A stretch of 64,000 nt of DNA from positions 700,113 to 764,112 of the forward strand of contig CP066696.1 in assembly GCA_016432585.1 (NCBI GenBank), given 5' to 3'. Each line of letters begins with the position of its first letter. Position 1 is the stretch's first letter. Below are positions 49,658 through 57,735 of this stretch, piece by piece. Made by a program: the position numbers and the translations under genes. The notes under the pieces were generated by a model. That model searched no databases. It was not told the origin of the DNA and was given only the letters and a program-made list of their open reading frames with translations. The stretch is from Candidatus Saccharibacteria bacterium. Its GTDB lineage: Bacteria > Patescibacteriota > Saccharimonadia > Saccharimonadales > Saccharimonadaceae.

Positions 49658-49719
49658 TAAGGATCAACTCATTTCAAACGAGTAGCGGCTCCGCGTGGTG
49701 CTCCACGAAGAGTATGTAT

Positions 49720-49748
49720 ATATTATCATATTTTAACAAAAAAATCAA
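49720..49748 (-). promoter_or_regulatory. Promoter of GC-rich cassette 3
   Basis: Minus-strand TTGATT (49743-49748), a 17-bp spacer and TAATAT (49720-49725). The -35 lies within the T-tract arm of the tsf terminator, so the cassette begins exactly where the tsf transcript ends. Confidence 0.72.
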
Positions 49749-49775
49749 CCCGTCCTCAATCGGACGGGTTGATTT
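49742..49775 (-). terminator. tsf terminator
   Basis: Perfect 14-bp stem (AAATCAACCCGTCC and its complement) with a 6-nt loop; on the minus strand a T-run follows. It lies about 17 nt after the tsf stop. Confidence 0.93.
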
Positions 49776-49791
49776 GTCGTGTGCGGGTCGT

Positions 49792-50388
49792 CTATTCGTT
49801 AACGCCAAGTTCAATTCGCTTAAACTGGCGAATAACGATGTTCTCACCAAGTTTTGCGATGTTTTCTTTAACGTAATCTTGAACGCTCATTTTGTCGTCA
49901 AGAATATATGGTTGAGTCATAAGCACCTGCTCGGCAAAATGCTTTTTAACCTGACCTTCAACGATTTTTTCGGCCATTTCGGCAGGCTTGCCTTCGTTCT
50001 TGATACGCTCGAGGGCTTCTGTTTTGAAACGCTCGACTTCCTCGGCTGGAATATCAGCTTCGGTAACGTATTTTGGGCTCATCGCAGCAATCTGCATGGC
50101 GATCTCGTGTGCCAATTTCTTGAAATCATCAAGACGAGCAACGAAATCAGTCTCACAGTTAACTTCTACAACAACACCGATACGGCCGCTGTGGACGTAG
50201 CTTTCAATCAAGCCTTCGCGAGCTTCGCGATCGCCTTTTTTCTCGGCACGAGTAAGACCCTTCTTGCGCATAGCTTCAAGCGCCTTGTCAAAATCACCGT
50301 CAGCTTCAACAAGAGCGTTCTTGGCGTCGGTAAGACCAACGCCGGTTAGTTCTTTTAGCTTTTTGATGTCTTCGATTGAAACAGCCAC
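49792..50388 (-). CDS. tsf: Elongation factor Ts
   Basis: Nucleotide exchange factor for EF-Tu, 198 residues from GTG 50388 (MAVSIEDIKKLKELTGVG). The TDVGF-like block is here KLKELTGVGLTDAKNAL, with GRIGVVVEVNCETDFVAR and HEIAMQIAAMSPKYV following. It is a short EF-Ts with one core subdomain reduced, as in other small genomes. GAGGAG lies in the rpsB 3' end, 1 nt apart from it, so the two are translated from one mRNA. Confidence 0.96.
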   Translation of the reverse strand: MAVSIEDIKKLKELTGVGLTDAKNALVEADGDFDKALEAMRKKGLTRAEKKGDREAREGLIESYVHSGRIGVVVEVNCETDFVARLDDFKKLAHEIAMQIAAMSPKYVTEADIPAEEVERFKTEALERIKNEGKPAEMAEKIVEGQVKKHFAEQVLMTQPYILDDKMSVQDYVKENIAKLGENIVIRQFKRIELGVNE

Positions 50389-50389
50389 T

Positions 50390-51097
50390 TTATTTCTCCT
50401 CTTTTTTAACAGCAACAGCACCTTCAGCGACGGCTGCAACAAAGTAATCTAGTAGTAGTTGAACACCCTTAATTGCATCGTCGTTACCAGGAACAACATA
50501 GTCGATAGGAGTTGGGTTCGCGTTTGTATCAACCAAACCAACAACAGGAACGCCAAGAGTTTTAGCCTCTTTAACGGCGTTTGCGTCGGCAATGATATCA
50601 AGCACAATAACCGCGCCTAGTTTGCCATTAAGGTCTTTGATACCACCGTACTTGATGTTAAGTTCGTCGATTTCCTCTTGGAAACGCTGAACCTCAAGCT
50701 TGTTGTAGCGCTTTTCAAGGTCACCTGTCGCCATTCGCTTTTCAAGATCTTTGAGCTTCTTGATTTGCTGAGTAACAGTGTTAACGTTGGTAAGCATACC
50801 ACCAACCCATCGTTCGGTAACGAATGGCTGGCCAGCTTTTTCAGCTGCAAGACGTACGATGTCCTTGGTTTGCTTTTTTGTTCCTACGAAAAGAACTTGC
50901 TTGCCACTTGCCGCAACTTTCGTAAGGAATGGAAGTGCTTTTTCAAGACCTTCTACTGTTTTTGTCAGATCAATAATGTGACTGTCCTGACGTTTGCTGT
51001 GAATGTATGGCGCCATTTTAGGGTGCCAACGGCTCGTTTTGTGTCCAAAGTGAACACCAGCTTCGAGCAATGCCTTAATATCGACATCTACTGCCAT
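50390..51097 (-). CDS. rpsB: 30S ribosomal protein S2
   Basis: uS2, 235 residues from ATG 51097 (AVDVDIKALLEAGVHFGHKTSRWHPKM). LFVGTKKQTKDIVRLAAEKAGQPFV and RWVGGMLTNVNT are canonical. AAGGAG is 9 nt upstream; longer frames extend into the structured leader. In E. coli S2 represses its own rpsB-tsf mRNA; the hairpin at 51120-51156 may have the same purpose here. Confidence 0.97.
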   Translation of the reverse strand: MAVDVDIKALLEAGVHFGHKTSRWHPKMAPYIHSKRQDSHIIDLTKTVEGLEKALPFLTKVAASGKQVLFVGTKKQTKDIVRLAAEKAGQPFVTERWVGGMLTNVNTVTQQIKKLKDLEKRMATGDLEKRYNKLEVQRFQEEIDELNIKYGGIKDLNGKLGAVIVLDIIADANAVKEAKTLGVPVVGLVDTNANPTPIDYVVPGNDDAIKGVQLLLDYFVAAVAEGAVAVKKEEK

Positions 51098-51119
51098 GGG
51101 TTTGAACTCCTTGTTCCTC

Positions 51120-51156
51120 ATCCACATCCCTGAAGGTTCAGGAGTTTGATGTGGAT
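51120..51156 (-). promoter_or_regulatory. rpsB leader hairpin with anti-SD sequence
   Basis: Two stacked stems: 9-bp ATCCACATC/GATGTGGAT (51148-51156 with 51120-51128) and 6-bp CCTGAA/TTCAGG, separated by a 5-nt bulge. The bulge plus inner stem hold AACTCCT on the minus strand, which is exactly complementary to AGGAGTT of the rpsB SD some 30 nt downstream. The two pairings are mutually exclusive. Confidence 0.55.
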
Positions 51157-51184
51157 TGTGTCATTAAAAATTGTTACATCGATG

Positions 51185-51214
51185 ATTATATCACACCACC
51201 CCTATAAATGCCAA
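51185..51214 (-). promoter_or_regulatory. rpsB-tsf promoter
   Basis: Minus-strand TTGGCA (51209-51214), an 18-bp spacer and TATAAT (51185-51190), giving an 80-nt leader. Confidence 0.72.
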
Positions 51215-51230
51215 GTAAAACCCCATGCTA

Positions 51231-51259
51231 TTGACAAGTAGGCGTTCTGCCCAGATAGT
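51231..51259 (+). promoter_or_regulatory. Promoter of GC-rich cassette 4
   Basis: Perfect TTGACA (51231-51236), a 17-bp spacer and GATAGT (51254-51259), divergent from the rpsB promoter. Confidence 0.68.
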
Positions 51260-51298
51260 TTACTGTATATCCCAACAATCTCGAGGGAGCAAGGGATT

Positions 51299-51538
51299 AT
51301 GCGTCCACGCATTCGCATTCTGCTGGGTATCGTCGGGCTACTGCTTGTCGCCACGGCGTCGGGAACGATCGGCTTCGGCATCGCTCTACAAAATGAAGTA
51401 TGCGAGGCCCAGAAGTCCACCTGCAACGGTAATCTTCCGATCTTCGTTGTCGCCTACGTAGTAAGCGTCATCGCCTACCTGGCGGCCGGAGTCTGTGGAT
51501 TCCTCTCGTTGCGGTTCTGGGGTGGTGATACACCCTAA
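51299..51538 (+). CDS. GC-rich cassette 4: unknown 79-residue two-helix membrane protein
   Basis: Not recognised. Basic start (MRPRIRI), helix 1 (about 7-30), an outside or inside loop with two Cys (NEVCEAQKSTCNGN), helix 2 (about 48-70, with one Cys) and a short tail (WGGDTP). The Cys pair could be a disulphide if the loop is outside. GAGGGAG/AAGGG lies before ATG 51299. Codons are C/G-rich compared with rpsB and rpmE2. It has its own promoter and double terminator and no co-transcribed partner. Confidence 0.72.
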   Translation: MRPRIRILLGIVGLLLVATASGTIGFGIALQNEVCEAQKSTCNGNLPIFVVAYVVSVIAYLAAGVCGFLSLRFWGGDTP

Positions 51539-51549
51539 GAGTGCGCACC

Positions 51550-51616
51550 GCTCGAACAGACATCGACGATCTGTTCGAGCTGCCGGCTTGAGTAGTTATC
51601 TACTCGCCGGCTTTTT
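51550..51616 (+). terminator. Tandem terminator of cassette 4
   Basis: A perfect 11-bp hairpin GCTCGAACAGA/TCTGTTCGAGC (51550-51580) is followed by GCCGGC plus GAGTA/TACTC plus GCCGGC (51582-51611) and five T. Confidence 0.87.
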
Positions 51617-51633
51617 CACACCATATCACCCCT

Positions 51634-51662
51634 TTGACTTTTCGACATAAAACAGATACAAT
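51634..51662 (+). promoter_or_regulatory. rpmE2 promoter (leaderless)
   Basis: TTGACT (51634-51639), an exact 17-bp spacer and TACAAT (51657-51662), ending 9 nt before ATG 51672. The best complete promoter of the leaderless set. Confidence 0.75.
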
Positions 51663-51671
51663 GGTACGGAT

Positions 51672-51992
51672 ATGAAAAGCAGTATACACCCAACACAATA
51701 CCGACCTGTCGTATTTAGCGACGAGGTTGCTGGGTTTGCCTTTTTGACACAGTCAACCGCGCAAACAACCGACACTATTAAATGGGAAGATGGCAACGAG
51801 TACCCACTCGTTAAAGTCCACATCTCATCAGCATCTCACCCGTTCTTTACCGGTGAAGAAAAGATCATCGACACCGAAGGTCGCGTTGATCGCTTTAAGG
51901 CTAAATTTGCCGCAGCTCAGGCACGTAAAGACGCGCTTGCTAGCAAAGCAAAAAAAGCAGCCGCTAAAAAAGCTCAAAAAACTGAGCAGTAG
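51672..51992 (+). CDS. rpmE2: 50S ribosomal protein L31 type B
   Basis: bL31, zinc-free (type B): [29 protein letters not shown]... and [36 protein letters not shown] are family-typical. The CxxC zinc pair of type A is missing. A Lys/Ala-rich C-terminal extension (about 75-106) is longer than usual. No SD is possible because TACAAT is 9 nt upstream, a rare leaderless ribosomal protein gene. Confidence 0.94.
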   Translation: MKSSIHPTQYRPVVFSDEVAGFAFLTQSTAQTTDTIKWEDGNEYPLVKVHISSASHPFFTGEEKIIDTEGRVDRFKAKFAAAQARKDALASKAKKAAAKKAQKTEQ

Positions 51993-52000
51993 CAACCTAC

Positions 52001-52036
52001 AAAAAGAGACCGCATCCTTAGGGGCGGTCTCTTTTT
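52001..52036 (+). terminator. rpmE2 terminator
   Basis: GAGACCGC/GCGGTCTC stem extended by A5/T6 arms. The prfA promoter begins directly after it (TACAAT at about 52040-52045). Confidence 0.9.
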
Positions 52037-52076
52037 TGTTACAATAGATACATCAAGCCAGCAAGCAAGGAGCTAT

Positions 52077-53147
52077 ATGCCAAAAATCAGTTTGAATATC
52101 GAAGAACTTACCGCCGAGAAAGCGACATTGGCTGATTTTCTTGCATCGCCTAGCGCCTATAACGACCCAGATTACAGCGCAAAGAATAAGCGCTTTACCG
52201 AACTTGAGGCAATTATCGAAAAGGCGACGCTTCGTCGCACGCTCGAAAGCCAGCTTCAAGAAGCCAAAGATATGATGGGCGGTGGCGACGAGCTGGCAGA
52301 ACTCGCCAAGGCCGAGGCAGCCGAAACAGAGGAGCGCCTTGCAAACCTGGAAGATGAGCTATTTATCATGCTTGCGCCCAAAGATCCAAACGACGAAAAA
52401 AACGTCATTATCGAAATTCGTGCCGGCGCCGGTGGCGACGAAGCCAGTCTGTTTGCAGCAGAACTCTACCGCATGTACCTTCGCTACTGCGAGGCGCACA
52501 GCCTTAAAACCGAACTTATCAGCGAAAGCGCAAACGATACGGGCGGCTACAAAGAGGTTGTTTTTAGCGTAAAGGGCGACGCGCCGTACGCCCAGCTTAA
52601 GTTTGAGTCTGGCGTTCACCGTGTTCAGCGTGTTCCCGCCACCGAATCTCAAGGCCGCATTCACACAAGTACCGTTACTGTTGCCGTTCTTCCCGAGGCC
52701 GAGGAAACTGATATCGAGATTAACGCGAGCGACCTAAAAATCGACGTTTATCGCGCCGGAGGCCATGGTGGTCAAAGTGTTAACACCACCGACTCAGCCG
52801 TACGTATTACCCACCTCCCTTCTGGGCTTGTTGTTACAAACCAAGACGAAAAATCACAGATTAAGAACAAAGATAAAGCCATGAGTGTCTTGCGCAGCCG
52901 CCTTTTACAGCAAAAAATCGACGCCGAGCAGTCAAAGCTTGCTGCCGAACGCCGCAGTCTTATTGGATCGGGTGATCGAAGCGAAAAAATCCGCACCTAT
53001 AACTTTCCGCAAGACCGTATCACCGATCACCGTATCGGCTACTCTCGAAGTGGTATTCCCCAGGCTATGAACGGCAATATCGAAGATTTAATCGAGCATT
53101 TGCAAAGCTATGAGCGCGAACTTGCAGCCCAAAGCGCCAGCAATTAA
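52077..53147 (+). CDS. prfA: Peptide chain release factor 1
   Basis: RF1 reads UAA and UAG; 356 residues. The PxT tripeptide is PAT in [15 protein letters not shown] and GGQ is in [15 protein letters not shown]. The N-terminal helical domain and the C-terminal [10 protein letters not shown] block are complete. AAGGAG is 6-7 nt before ATG, with a TACAAT about 30 nt upstream. It overlaps prmC by 38 nt; PrmC methylates the Gln of GGQ, so the pair is functionally matched. Confidence 0.97.
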   Translation: MPKISLNIEELTAEKATLADFLASPSAYNDPDYSAKNKRFTELEAIIEKATLRRTLESQLQEAKDMMGGGDELAELAKAEAAETEERLANLEDELFIMLAPKDPNDEKNVIIEIRAGAGGDEASLFAAELYRMYLRYCEAHSLKTELISESANDTGGYKEVVFSVKGDAPYAQLKFESGVHRVQRVPATESQGRIHTSTVTVAVLPEAEETDIEINASDLKIDVYRAGGHGGQSVNTTDSAVRITHLPSGLVVTNQDEKSQIKNKDKAMSVLRSRLLQQKIDAEQSKLAAERRSLIGSGDRSEKIRTYNFPQDRITDHRIGYSRSGIPQAMNGNIEDLIEHLQSYERELAAQSASN

Positions 53148-53958
53148 GGAATGGCTTAGTGACGCCACGCGCCAGCTTGCTGCTGTCGGTATTACTTCGG
53201 CCAAACTTGATAGCGAGATTATTCTTGCGCATACGCTTCGCAAAAGCCGCACGTATCTTCATGCTCACGACGATGAGCCAATAGATAGTCGCCAACTCGA
53301 AATAGCAGATACGCGTCTCCTCCTTCGCCTCGACCGGACTCCAATCGCCTATATCATAGGCCATAAAGAATTTTACGGCCGCCTATTCCGCGTCACCCCC
53401 TCTACCCTTATTCCACGCCCTGAGTCGGAAGATATCATTACGCTCATTAAAGAGTCTCTCCCCCAGGCATCGCTTCTTCAGGAAACGAAAAAACTTGTCG
53501 ATGTTGGCACCGGAAGTGGCTGCCTTGGCATTAGTGCCAAGCTTGAAATGCCAGAGCTAGAGGTAACACTTCTCGATATTAGCAAGCATGCACTTAATGT
53601 TGCCGAGCAAAATGCCAAGCAACTTCGCGCTAATGTAACTGTAGTGCATAGCGACCTACTTGCAAACTTCCCTTTTACGGCAGACTATATTATTGCCAAC
53701 CTCCCCTATGTCGATCCCGAGTGGGAGCGTTCACCAGAAACAAGTTTCGAGCCAGAGCTGGCGCTTTTCACCAACAACAATGGCCTTCACCTTATTTTTA
53801 AGTTACTCCAACAAGCCACAAGTCGTCTTACGCAGACAGGACTCCTTCTTCTCGAAGCCGACCCGAGGCAACACGCGGCTATTATTAAGCAAGCAAAAAC
53901 CCACGGATTCCTTCTTAAAGAGACGCGCGGGTTTATCGTGTGTTTTCAGCAAGCTTAG
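53110..53958 (+). CDS. prmC: Release factor glutamine methyltransferase PrmC
   Basis: SAM-dependent N5-glutamine methylase for RF1/RF2. 282 residues: an N-terminal five-helix domain ([23 protein letters not shown]), PxYIxGxxEFYG-type loop ([17 protein letters not shown]), motif [20 protein letters not shown] and the catalytic NPPY as [10 protein letters not shown]. The Pro-to-Leu change in NPPY still keeps Asn and the second Pro and is common in this family. It overlaps the 3' end of prfA, and its own stop overlaps the htrA stop by 4 nt. Confidence 0.93.
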   Translation: MSANLQPKAPAIKEWLSDATRQLAAVGITSAKLDSEIILAHTLRKSRTYLHAHDDEPIDSRQLEIADTRLLLRLDRTPIAYIIGHKEFYGRLFRVTPSTLIPRPESEDIITLIKESLPQASLLQETKKLVDVGTGSGCLGISAKLEMPELEVTLLDISKHALNVAEQNAKQLRANVTVVHSDLLANFPFTADYIIANLPYVDPEWERSPETSFEPELALFTNNNGLHLIFKLLQQATSRLTQTGLLLLEADPRQHAAIIKQAKTHGFLLKETRGFIVCFQQA

Positions 53959-55151
53959 CTTTTGTATGCCGCAAGCGTGACGTTAATCGTCAATGTCTCG
54001 TTGCCTCGTAGTACTGTTAGCTGAATTGTGTCGCCTGGGGCAAATTCGGCCACCAAGCTCGATACGCCGCCTTTATCGCCTACTTCAATATCGCCGACTT
54101 TCGTAATAATATCTTTGTCTTTTATACCCGCAGCAGCAGCTGGACCATCGCGAGAGATCGCCGTCTTTGACCCGTTATAGACATACGCGCCTTTTTTCAC
54201 AGGAAGGTCGTACTGCTTTGCAGTGTCGGCTGTGATAGGAATATAGTTGATGCCCAGGAATGCTCGCTGCACGCCCTTGCCTGCCAGTACCCCTTTTAGA
54301 ATTCCCTTGGTTGCATTGATAGGAATCGAAAACCCAATTCCCTGCGCATCTTCTATAATTGCTGTGTTTATACCAATAACTTGTCCGCTTAAGTTCAGCA
54401 GTGGGCCGCCGGAATTGCCGGGGTTAATCGCCGCATCAGTTTGTAGAAGATCGGTGAGGTGTTCGATCGCATCACCAGCCTGAGCCGAGACCGGGCGTCC
54501 TGTCCCCGAAATAATACCGCTCGTGACCGTGTTTTGATACTGACCAAGTGAATTGCCGATTGCAACAACTTTTTGGCCGACCCGAACAGAGGTTGAATCA
54601 CCCATTTCTGCCGCTGGTAAATCACTCACATTGGCAATTTTTAAAAATGCTACATCATTTAATGGGTCGCTGCCTAGAACTTTTACGTTTTCATACGATG
54701 TGCCGTCCGACAATACAACACCAACAGTTGTCGCGCCGCTAATCACATGCTTGTTCGTTAGGATATATCCGTCTTTACTGACGATAATCCCCGTGCCAGC
54801 ACCTTCTTCGCTTTCAGCGCCATAGTAGCTACTGGTGCGCGATGTTGTGACGATAGAGACCACGCTTGGTGCAACCTTTTCTACCACACCTGCAATATTC
54901 TCCTCTTCCTGGGTTACCTTCGTATTGCCGTCGTTTGCCACGCCCTGATGTTTAGCAAGGCCATTGTTTTCAGACTGCTGCATGAGCAAAGAATATATTT
55001 TATAACCACCAAAGCCCATTGCGAGACAAAAAATAACCGCCCCAACAATAGCAACAATCAGCCAGGTTCGCTTACGCTTTGGCGCTACGGACACATGCGT
55101 CTGTATATCGCTGCTGTCTTTTACTATCTCATTCTTTTCCACGTCGTTCAT
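53955..55151 (-). CDS. HtrA/DegP-like serine protease
   Basis: 398 residues: a cytoplasmic N-terminus (1-30), one transmembrane helix (about 31-53), the S1C protease domain and one C-terminal PDZ. The triad is His in LTNKHVISGA, Asp in DPLNDVAFLKI and Ser in NPGNSGGPLLN. It acts outside the membrane in protein quality control. GGAGG lies only 2 nt before ATG 55151, so the GTG at 55142 (9-nt spacing) may be the true start. The stop overlaps that of prmC. Confidence 0.94.
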   Translation of the reverse strand: MNDVEKNEIVKDSSDIQTHVSVAPKRKRTWLIVAIVGAVIFCLAMGFGGYKIYSLLMQQSENNGLAKHQGVANDGNTKVTQEEENIAGVVEKVAPSVVSIVTTSRTSSYYGAESEEGAGTGIIVSKDGYILTNKHVISGATTVGVVLSDGTSYENVKVLGSDPLNDVAFLKIANVSDLPAAEMGDSTSVRVGQKVVAIGNSLGQYQNTVTSGIISGTGRPVSAQAGDAIEHLTDLLQTDAAINPGNSGGPLLNLSGQVIGINTAIIEDAQGIGFSIPINATKGILKGVLAGKGVQRAFLGINYIPITADTAKQYDLPVKKGAYVYNGSKTAISRDGPAAAAGIKDKDIITKVGDIEVGDKGGVSSLVAEFAPGDTIQLTVLRGNETLTINVTLAAYKS

Positions 55152-55186
55152 CTCCTCCAGATTACAGTCGGGCGCTTAAACAAAGC

Positions 55187-55966
55187 TTAAATCGTGCCAA
55201 CGCCAATTCTATTAAAGAAAACCAAAAGTATCATAATAACGCTCACCGAAAGGAGTATTGGCAGCATTACGTCGCTCGAACGCACCGATCCATGCTTAGT
55301 GTAGCTACCATAGACGCGTTCGGCGATAAAGCTAATAGCAAGGGCTATAAGCGCAATTTGAGCCAATTTAATCTCACCCACCCCTGGTATTTCGTAGGCG
55401 AAAGTCCAGTGGTACGCAAGCCAGCCAAGCTCGGCAAAAATAAGCCCCCAAACAAGGCTGTAAAACGAAATATGCGCCTCATCGTAGCTACCCAGCACGT
55501 GTCTTGCTGCGCTGTAGCCTATAATCCACATCAGCAAAACAACAGGCGACGCCATCCAATCGTATGCAACAGACATGAGCGCTGTAACTCCCAAGAATAT
55601 CGCCGCACCAGCCTGAACCGCAACGAACACACGCTTCGAGCGAGGTTTTATGTATAGCAGCCAGCCGATATAGAGTAACGTGATAATAATCTGCGCCGCC
55701 AACGCCCCACTTGCCGCATAAAGAAGCACCACGATACTAAGGCTAACAATGATATCAACAAGATTCGCCTGGATATTGGCAAACCAATAGCGTGGACGCA
55801 CAGCCAGAACTCGCCATTTGCTAAGAAGGACAAGAGCAAATGCAGCAATCGGCGATTCGATAGCCCATACGATAACTAATATTGCCACCGCAAGAGCAAC
55901 ATTGAGCAAAATATAGACGAGCTCGCTTAACAATGAACGACGCTTTGATGATTTCAAAAAATCCAT
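55187..55966 (-). CDS. Hypothetical polytopic membrane protein
   Basis: Not recognised; 259 residues with about eight hydrophobic helices and short loops. Basic loops (KWRVLAVRPRYW, KPRSKRV) would be cytoplasmic. Trp/Tyr-rich helix borders and a HISFYSLVWGLIFAELGWLAYHW segment stand out, but no known family motif is seen. It sits between the LCP and HtrA genes on the same strand with gaps of 20-35 nt, so it may belong to an envelope operon. Confidence 0.7.
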   Translation of the reverse strand: MDFLKSSKRRSLLSELVYILLNVALAVAILVIVWAIESPIAAFALVLLSKWRVLAVRPRYWFANIQANLVDIIVSLSIVVLLYAASGALAAQIIITLLYIGWLLYIKPRSKRVFVAVQAGAAIFLGVTALMSVAYDWMASPVVLLMWIIGYSAARHVLGSYDEAHISFYSLVWGLIFAELGWLAYHWTFAYEIPGVGEIKLAQIALIALAISFIAERVYGSYTKHGSVRSSDVMLPILLSVSVIMILLVFFNRIGVGTI

Positions 55967-55986
55967 AACTGCTTTTTATTATAGCA

Positions 55987-57636
55987 TTAATTGCTACTGG
56001 CCGAACTATCCTTGCCGATAATTACGACAAAGTTTGTCCCCGATGCAACTGCAGGTGCTTTTGTCGTAAGCACTGTGACGCCGTACATTGACTCAAGCTT
56101 TTCTTTTGTTGCGGTCTTGCCGCTACCAATTTGATATACCGTGACATCCTTGTATTTGGTATTCGGTGCGTTTTCGACACTGCTGATCGTAAATCCTTGC
56201 GCGGTAAGTTTATCTGCTTCAGTCTGAGCAACGCCCACCGTTCCCGATCCGTTCATAACCACAACCTTCGCCTCTTCACGAACAACAGGGTTTGAGCTTA
56301 GTTTTTTCTTGATAAGAGCGCGAATAGCACCGTACTGATAAAGGCCGGCCGACGGCTGTGCGTTGCCGTTCATAACGGGGTTGTCGCCATCAATCAAGCT
56401 TATCGACTTAATGTCTTGGTCTTTAATGTCCTGTGCAAGCGAGATCAGCGTCCGTACCTCGGCAGCCTCAAATGTCGTACGGAAGTTGTTCCCCAAAGCA
56501 TCGATAATTGCTGTCACTTTTGACGGATCCGCAAGCACACCAGCACTCATCGCCTTTTCGCGGATTGCCTTTACAATTTTCTGCTGATTCTTTTCTCGAT
56601 CAAAATTAGACTGTTCAAAACCGTAGGTTGGCGCTTTATCACCCCTTGCCTGCGCAAGATACAACGCGTGCTCAGCATCTAGCTTGACTGGACCATTTGG
56701 ATAATCAATATAGTGACCACTAGGCGGGCAACGCTTCAAAACTTCACTGTAACTCACTTTATAATCACCGACGCCACACTTCCAATCGAAGTTACTATCC
56801 ATCTGACCACGCGGATCACGGCTCTCGATCGTCACAGTAATTCCATCGATTGCCTTAACAAGTTCACGCATCACCGTGTAATTAACGTTTACACCATACT
56901 GAATATCGAGACCTAAGATTCCGCCAATAAAGTCACCTGTTTTATCCAACGCTTTACGGTCAGCGTCAACATTTCCAGCGCCACCGCCAACACAACTATA
57001 GTAGACGTTAATCTTCCCGGAGTATCCAGTCAAACACGCCTGACCATATTCAACCTCAAGGTCGCGAGGAATACTTACCATGTAGGCGTTCTTATTGTTC
57101 TGATCGACACTAACAACCATAATCGAGTCGGTCAAGTAACCGGCCTCGTGCCCCGGATCGTCTTGCGAGGTGCCTACAACAAGGATATTACTGCGCCCAT
57201 TGGCGTCTTGCTTGAGCGGCTTATTTTGGATAATGTCAAAAATATTACCTTGAAAAATGTTTCCCGTCGCCATCATTCCACGATAGAGAATCCAGCCACC
57301 AATCCCTAAAAGAATAACAATAACCGCAATAATTGACCATTTTATAATACGTCGCTTTTTGCTAAGGGGACCCCGTTTTTTACGTCCTTTTTTGCCTTTT
57401 TTGCCCGGCTCGTCAAGATTGGTATCAATGTTCTTTAGCGATTCACTAATATCATCGCCCACAACCCCTAAGTTAGTCTCCTGCATTTTGGCTGGCTGCA
57501 GGCGGTCGCTTGTCGCTTTCGCACGTCCAAGCTCCACTCCGTCGAGTGGCTTGCTGTGCTTCACACTCTCAAGTCCGCCTATCCTGCTTCCAGGGCGACG
57601 CGGAACAAATCCGTCAATTGCGTTCTTTTTTGTCAT
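55987..57636 (-). CDS. LytR-CpsA-Psr (LCP) family protein with LytR_C domain
   Basis: 549 residues: a long basic cytoplasmic N-terminus (KKGKKGRKKRGPLSKKRRI), one helix (about 96-116), the LCP domain (about 145-380) with SIPRDLEVEYG and the Arg/Asp set (DAEHALYLAQARGDKAPTYG...RE), then a C-terminal LytR_C domain (VVMNGSGTVGVAQTEADKL, about 445-530). LCP enzymes attach undecaprenyl-linked polymers to peptidoglycan. TATAGT plus GGAG lie before ATG. It fits with UppS and GalU in this window as envelope polymer biosynthesis. Confidence 0.93.
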   Translation of the reverse strand: MTKKNAIDGFVPRRPGSRIGGLESVKHSKPLDGVELGRAKATSDRLQPAKMQETNLGVVGDDISESLKNIDTNLDEPGKKGKKGRKKRGPLSKKRRIIKWSIIAVIVILLGIGGWILYRGMMATGNIFQGNIFDIIQNKPLKQDANGRSNILVVGTSQDDPGHEAGYLTDSIMVVSVDQNNKNAYMVSIPRDLEVEYGQACLTGYSGKINVYYSCVGGGAGNVDADRKALDKTGDFIGGILGLDIQYGVNVNYTVMRELVKAIDGITVTIESRDPRGQMDSNFDWKCGVGDYKVSYSEVLKRCPPSGHYIDYPNGPVKLDAEHALYLAQARGDKAPTYGFEQSNFDREKNQQKIVKAIREKAMSAGVLADPSKVTAIIDALGNNFRTTFEAAEVRTLISLAQDIKDQDIKSISLIDGDNPVMNGNAQPSAGLYQYGAIRALIKKKLSSNPVVREEAKVVVMNGSGTVGVAQTEADKLTAQGFTISSVENAPNTKYKDVTVYQIGSGKTATKEKLESMYGVTVLTTKAPAVASGTNFVVIIGKDSSASSN

Positions 57637-57735
57637 AAATACTCCATCTACTATATACGAAGTATCCTTATTTTTGAATGAAAATCATAACTACTTTGCT
57701 TTCACACCTGTAAATAAGCGTGTATAGTAAGGGTA

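Noticed and set aside
49205-49660. 151-codon plus-strand frame opposite cassette 3
   Set aside because: Same GC3 effect; the promoter, signal peptide and terminator all support the minus-strand gene.
10543-51616. GC-rich cassettes as assembly contamination
   Set aside because: Four independent insertions with native-style promoters exactly between operons and with their own terminators are hard to produce by misassembly. It cannot be excluded without reads, so it is listed as a refutation test.
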